Part shown: in pieces, positions 59,251 to 64,000 of the stretch
How positions within the stretch are numbered: position 1 is the first letter of the stretch
Layout of the letters: every line of letters starts with the position of its first letter
Assembly: GCA_004352715.1 (NCBI GenBank)
Contig: SCFE01000106.1
Coordinates: 577,520 to 641,519 of the forward strand
Direction: 5' to 3'
Source of the DNA: Hofstenia miamia
Lineage: Eukaryota > Xenacoelomorpha > Acoela
Length of the DNA stretch: 64,000 nt
Notes under the pieces: model-generated
The model's database searches: none
The model's input: the letters and a program-made list of their open reading frames with translations, nothing else
What the model was told of the DNA's origin: nothing
Made by a program: the position numbers and the translations under genes

Positions 59251-59684
59251 TACAGGGCGTTAGAAAAATCTATTCCGTTTGTTAATAGGTTATAATTAAA
59301 AAACTATATTGACAAAATACTAGAACAACTAAAAGCACTGTAATTACACTATTTAATAGTCTATGGTTTGCTACTCTGGTCTACCAGTTCTAGATTTGGT
59401 TGAAGTTGATTCTGCAGTAATTTTCGTGTTCCACCATTCGCGTACCCATCGATCAGTACGACTAATTTTTTCAGCTATCCATATTCTTTTAGTTTAAAAA
59501 CATTATATGTTGTCTTAGCTTTTTTGCTGAGCGTTTAAACATTTTTATATGTTGCAAGTTGAATTCTATCTACAAGTATACAAGCTAGATGCACTTTTTA
59601 GACCAAGACATGTATTCATAAATCGTGCTTTCGAATCAATAACATAGATTATAAAAACTGGAACAGACTTTTGCAACACTTGTA
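59251..59684 (-). mobile_element. Tc1/mariner derivative with transposase start
   Basis: Inverted ends TACAGGGCGTTAGAAAAATC (left) and TACAAGTGTTGCAAAAGTCT (right, complement) continue TATTCCG/TGTTCCA for about 30 bases and begin at TA. On the - strand near 59470-59365 it reads IAEKISRTDRWVREWWNTKI then STKSRTGRPE. This is the helix-turn-helix plus GRP(R) signature of Tc1/mariner transposases. Only the N-terminal DNA-binding part is present. Confidence 0.65.
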
Positions 59685-61020
59685 TAAGAAAACTTAATTC
59701 GTGGTCTCCGTTTTTTCGAGATATTCATGAGAAAATATATAAAATGAGGGCAATTTACGAAAAATTAAAATTTTGAGTATCTCCTCAATTGTAAGAAACA
59801 GTTAACCAGTCCAATGTTTATTTAAATATTGTTGAAAATCCGTTCATTAATTCCAGACAGAATATTGTGTAAGTAAGAAATTAATGCTTCTTTAATTCAT
59901 ACAATGCAATTGACCTCTATTAGATTGATTTAAAATATTCACTGCCAATCTAGATTATCGGGGAGTGTGCTGATAAGCAATGTTCCATTGTTCATAGAAA
60001 TCTACTTCATATTTATAAAATAATAAAAAATAGTGTTAAAACAAAAGGTAAACGGTCTGCTGTTTTGCCAAATAAATCTTTTCGTCGCTTAACTGACATT
60101 TTCTCTACTGACTAATTAATATTAACAAAATTCAAGAAACTGACAAAAGCCGAGCAAAGAAAATAATTTAAATCAATCGCTGAATAAATTCAATCATATG
60201 GTATTTCAAAATGTTGGAGCAGTCTGTTGAATATACGCAAGCAGTTTATAGGACTACATCCAAATATAACACAGGTGTAATTTATTTTTTTTGAAAAAAA
60301 GGTATAGTGAGTGCACTTCACCAAATCGCCAAGTCTTTATAATCAGTGTATATTGGAACACAAAAATGAAATTCCCGAGCAAGGTCCATGATACCAAAAA
60401 TCAATCTCAGTATACAAACTTGACAATTTGGTATGATTTGAGAGTTTATAAATTCAGAATCTAAAAAATGGTTGTTCTGATTTATAAATTGCTAAATTAA
60501 GAAACCCTAATTTTGTAAATGTATACATTTTTGAATACGTGCATTCAAGTCTTTACTTTAGTAAGAATACCCTGCGACTTGCTAAATAAAATTCATTTTT
60601 TAATGTTAAATTTTAATACAATGTTGCGGAAGGGAGTGGGTAAGAAGAAACAACATAATTCTCTAAAATATATAGGTTTATAAATGCTAATTTGAACGTA
60701 CATTAGAACGATATAATGTCCTTAAAAAAACATTCATATACTTTAGATTATTTGACTTTATGCTTCCCTAGTGAAGATTAAAAGTGAGTAAAATACTTTT
60801 ACGTTTGAGCAAAATATATAGCAATGTATCAAGTTCCTTCACATATATAGGTAGACAAAAGTAACGAAGACGTTAGGTAAATTTACAAGAAAAGTGTGCG
60901 AATGTCCGGCGTGCTAATGAGTAAAAATTGTTCATAAAAATTGTTACATAGAATAGTTAAATAAATTAATCGATTAAATTTTGCTATATTTTGAATTAAA
61001 ATACATGAATTTATACTTCT
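59685..61020. other. Intergenic, nothing recognised
   Basis: AT-rich, no open frame above 60 codons, no inverted ends noticed. Confidence 0.5.
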
Positions 61021-61026
61021 TTTTAA

Positions 61027-61761
61027 CTGGGCTGAAATTAGGTCAAGATATTTTGACCCAACCAGTCTCCTAAATTTAACCCGACTGCTTCAAAACAACA
61101 AAAAATATATGTGTTTTCACACATAACCAGCTAGTCAGAAGTGGGAAAAATAAATGCTTTATTATGCATTTGTTGTCCTATGAAAAAACAGTTACATGCA
61201 ACACACCCGTTCAATTGTTCAATGTAGCGTTAAAACTTATACATGTAACAAGCAATTAATCTCAACGTTATTCATTAACCCGACCCGAAGTAAAAAACCC
61301 TGAACCCAATCTATAACAACCCAACCAAACCCAAAGCTCAAATATTGAATTTTCACAAACCTGACCCAAATTATAACAAGTTTTTTATGCGTTTACCCCT
61401 ACCCAAAGTTGTGTGAACATGTGATCCAAATATGACCCATCTACAATCTACAAGTTTTTGCTTTCATTTAAATTTATGCAAACTCATTTAAGAAGAAATA
61501 CATATAGAAATTATTAAAAATAAAAATAGATATATAGTACAAAAGTAAATATTTTATGCTGAAATCTAAAAAAAATAACACCAATAATATATAAACCCCT
61601 TGCAAGCCCACATATGTTAAGTTTTTCGATAACCCAAGTGATGACCCATATTACTTCAAAACGTTGACCCAACCCATTTATATATGCCTTTATATGCTTT
61701 GACCCAACCCAACTAAACCGAAAAAATTTTGAATGGGTTGGGCTGAGTCAACCCAGCTTTG
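61027..61761. mobile_element. GACCCAACCC-repeat MITE-like element
   Basis: Ends CTGGGCTGAA (left) and TCAACCCAG (right) are inverted. About a dozen copies of GACCCAACCC or variants occur between 61055 and 61760, with one inverted unit AATGGGTTGGGCTGAGTCAA at the right end. Repeated short binding-site-like motifs plus inverted ends suggest a non-autonomous DNA transposon, perhaps hAT. A target duplication is not clear. Confidence 0.55.
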
Positions 61762-62468
61762 CTTTATAGCAGCAGTGATGAATTACTTAAATCCAATATT
61801 AGCTAGCAGAATACTGTAACAGCATTAATGTAATTTTAACTTCTTGATTTGGAGATTTATACATAGCGTATTTAAACAAAAAACTCTTCTTCTTACGACA
61901 TTTCCGATTTCATCATATCCTCATCTTTTGTTATAACCGATTATATTAATATTTTTCGCTGTATTGGCTTTCTAGTTTCTGTGTAGGTATTTAATCGTTC
62001 TCAAAAGAAATATAATTATCTCCATACTTTCACAAATAAGCAAAAACAAAAATGGATGTTTTCTGTACAGAAAAGTTTATTGATTATGACTTTCCTTTCA
62101 TTTACAGAACTACATGACCCCTAAATTGAATAGTATTGTGATACCTATAGTAAAACCAATTTTGTCACTAGATTGACTTTCAATATTTTAACTTAATTGC
62201 ATGAAATAGGTTATAGGACATTGCCCAATAGAAACTTAGCACCGGTAATTTCCCACAAGAACAATCTTACTTATAGTATCTCACACTCGGAAATGATGTC
62301 ACATCTCGTCTTTATCGGCATTCATTTTGTGCATATATATAATATATATATATATATGATCCTACGAATGAATTGCAGTTTCGTTTCAGCCCGCGGAAAT
62401 CTCTCATCCAATGCCTGAGCTCTAAATTGGTAGGAGGTACTTATTAATCTTATCATGACTCTTATATT
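61762..62468. other. Region downstream of the ITIH-like gene
   Basis: No gene supported. Short (TA)n near 62334-62357. If the ITIH-like gene has further 3' exons they should lie here on the - strand; I looked for the conserved terminal C-W motif of the family and did not find it. Confidence 0.4.
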
Positions 62469-62536
62469 TCACTGAAATTTTGCTACATTTTCAAGCAGAA
62501 TTTTAGAGGTACACATTCTGCCGGAGCATTCCGGAT
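62469..62536 (-). CDS. ITIH-like possible last exon
   Basis: Acceptor CATTTTAG, phase fits, reading PECSGRMCTSKILLENVAKF then TGA. No clear match to the family's usual end, so it could be an alternative or spurious exon. Confidence 0.45.
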
Positions 62537-63885
62537 CTAAAATGTCAAAGAGGAAAACTGAGTTTACCGTAGTGAATATATTTAGAGAATATTTACTTAC
62601 TAAGAATTCCAAATGGTGATGGAGTGAATAGTGCAGAATTGATGGTGTAAAATCCAAAATAATGCCATCTAATAGAGTCGATCTTACTTGAATGCCTCAT
62701 TACGGCTATTGAATCATGTCCATCACACTTAATAAATACAGTTTTGTGAGCAATGATGACGTAGAAGTTTTTGAAAATACGGAATTTCCGAAATTTTCGA
62801 AATTTCTGCCAATGCTTGCAATTCCAACGGAAATGTCCAAGACTGTTGATGAAAATGCCTTTGGAAGAAATAGTCAAGAAAAATTTACTGCCAAATGTTA
62901 TGTTTATGGAATTAATGAAAGTAACTGAGGAATTGGAAACTTTATTAAGTGGAAGAAGAGTGGCTTCAGCAACGATACCTAAATACAAATTAGTTAAATA
63001 GCTTCGCTAATAGAATTCAAATTAAACCACTACTGTTTCTTGCCAATCTGCTTTGAAAAATTCCGATCGCATGTTATTAATCAATGTTGATTATCAGGGC
63101 TTAACATTATAGAATGACATGCTCAAAGTTTTGCAACAGTAACTCCGAAAAATTCTAAGGTTTATTTCTTAGAATTTGCTGTTCTGGAATACACTCGCTT
63201 GCGTATGGAGTTTGCTATGCCATTCATATCATAGGATCTTTGACCACCATGTTGACATATTGGTACCCTATTTTTATCACTATTCCTTCATTTTTCTTTA
63301 TATCTAATACCATTTTAACTGATATGTGAATAAAAAGTTGAAGATTAGCAAAAATTTTAAACCAAGGACCACTAAAATCAGACCGAGCTAAATTTAATTT
63401 TTAGTGGAAAAATTCAGTCAAAGTAGTGATTGAATAAACAACAATAAACAACACCTAGACTAAATGTAATTAGACTTAATATAACAAAATAAAAGATTTA
63501 AGTACATGTCATAAGTTCGAAAATTTTATAAATATTTGCTCACGACAAAATTGTAACCTCATCAAACTTTCGGTATCAATTAAATTTCCTTTGCCCTCAT
63601 TTTCTACTGCTTCTGTGTCACATATTTACATCACGACTCTTCGTCAAGTTAAAAATACGCTAGAAACACTAAGAGCGAAATAATAAAATATAAAAACACA
63701 GAAAATTTGTGAACCTGATTGACTGTCATTGATGAGGGTGATACGGCCTTTGATGTTAATATCGAAACAAATATGCCCCTCTTTTAGAGCTACAATAAAA
63801 TGAGGATCACCATCAGCCCCCTCGTCTGCTTGATTAGGTACTGACACGTTGGAATCTCTTTGTGGTTTTGGATGGTCCCCTTCAT
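62469..63885 (-). CDS. Inter-alpha-trypsin inhibitor heavy chain-like, 3' end
   Basis: Exons on the - strand: 63885-63715, 62978-62601, 62536-62469, phases compatible. The first encodes ADGDPHFIVALKEGHICFDI, matching the VDGDPHF...CF.I start of the ITIH C-terminal domain, and ends at NDSQSG, like the family's 'DP.TG' boundary. The second encodes VTFINSINITFGSKFFLTIS in its first half and HSSKIDSIRWHYFGFYTINS, then FTPSPFGILS, at its end. This matches the family's H....HP...FLGFY......S...HGLLGQ. Known family role: secreted proteins that attach covalently to hyaluronan through a chondroitin-linked complex. VIT and vWA domains would lie beyond the right edge. The usual terminal C-W block is absent, so the third exon and the stop are tentative. 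Confidence 0.72.
62601..62978 (-). CDS. ITIH-like exon, C-terminal domain body
   Basis: Acceptor TTGTATTTAG and donor A|GTAAGT are both strong. It is open for 125 codons. A K/F/R repeat (FRKFRKFRIF) in the middle is unusual for the family and may be lineage-specific. Confidence 0.75.
63715..63885 (-). CDS. ITIH-like exon with the GDPHF motif
   Basis: Acceptor TTTTTTTAG; 57 codons' worth of sequence ending in phase 1 at a GTTCAC donor. Key motif: DEGADGDPHFIVALKEGHIC. The first half (PKPQRDSNVSVPN) is a polar linker. Confidence 0.78.
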
Positions 63886-64000
63886 CTAAAAAAATACATA
63901 CAACATCAATGATTAAGATTTTCTATAAGATTCCACATAAAAAAGATCACTGATTGTCTTACTAGAAAGAAAAACTTCAAGATTTCTAAACAACTATATA

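Noticed and set aside
62716-63001. + strand frames opposite the ITIH-like exon
   Set aside because: The - strand has strong acceptor and donor sites, matching phases and family motifs, so the + strand frames are complements of real coding sequence.

Overview
The window is strongly AT-rich animal nuclear DNA. It is eukaryotic because coding sequence is broken by GT..AG introns, some of only 41-44 bases and others of several kb, and because transposon relics of many classes fill the introns and the intergenic space. No operons, ribosome binding sites, tRNAs, rRNAs or CRISPR arrays were seen. The species cannot be fixed from sequence alone. An invertebrate with a minimal-intron class (a tunicate or a flatworm, for example) would fit, but this is a guess.

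Gene 1 (about 1.28-29.1 kb, + strand) is the 3' part of a GIGYF-family gene (GRB10-interacting GYF protein, translational repression through 4EHP/DDX6-type complexes). Fifteen exons join without a frame break into 570 codons (569 residues plus stop). They encode a charged coiled coil, proline/tryptophan-rich linkers and the conserved GIGYF C-terminal tail. The GYF domain itself must lie upstream of the window. Its introns hold a composite inverted-repeat element (1-1.23 kb), a dead P-element/THAP9-type transposase (2.4-4.4 kb), a Tc1-like relic (11.7 kb), a hAT MITE (12.1 kb), a Ty3/Gypsy relic (16.7-19.0 kb), a TA-flanked MITE (19.2 kb) and a hAT-like MITE (25.06 kb).

From 29.1 to about 62.4 kb there is no confident host gene, only a mosaic of mobile elements. 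These include a TTAA-flanked MITE (29.45 kb) and a nearly intact LINE reverse transcriptase with one stop (30.5-31.6 kb). A hAT element with a perfect 8-bp target duplication lies at 32.9 kb. Two copies of an APE-type LINE lie at 34.7 and 56 kb, and a degenerate LINE with an R2-like restriction-type endonuclease at 38-40.9 kb has a second fragment at 50 kb. A 3.6 kb fold-back element with long inverted arms occupies 42.0-45.55 kb. They are followed by a hAT transposase relic (46.2-46.9 kb), a CR1/Jockey-like LINE (48.6-50 kb), a LINE in the arrangement expected from twin priming (51.4-53.8 kb) and a small Tc1/mariner derivative (59.25 kb).

Gene 2 (about 62.5-63.9 kb, - strand) is the 3' end of what looks like an inter-alpha-trypsin inhibitor heavy chain (ITIH) gene. 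Three phase-compatible exons cover its C-terminal domain, and the rest of the gene lies beyond the right edge.

The assembly has several gaps (runs of n, and single n) flanked by duplicated sequence. These look like unmerged contig ends and should not be read as biological tandem duplications.
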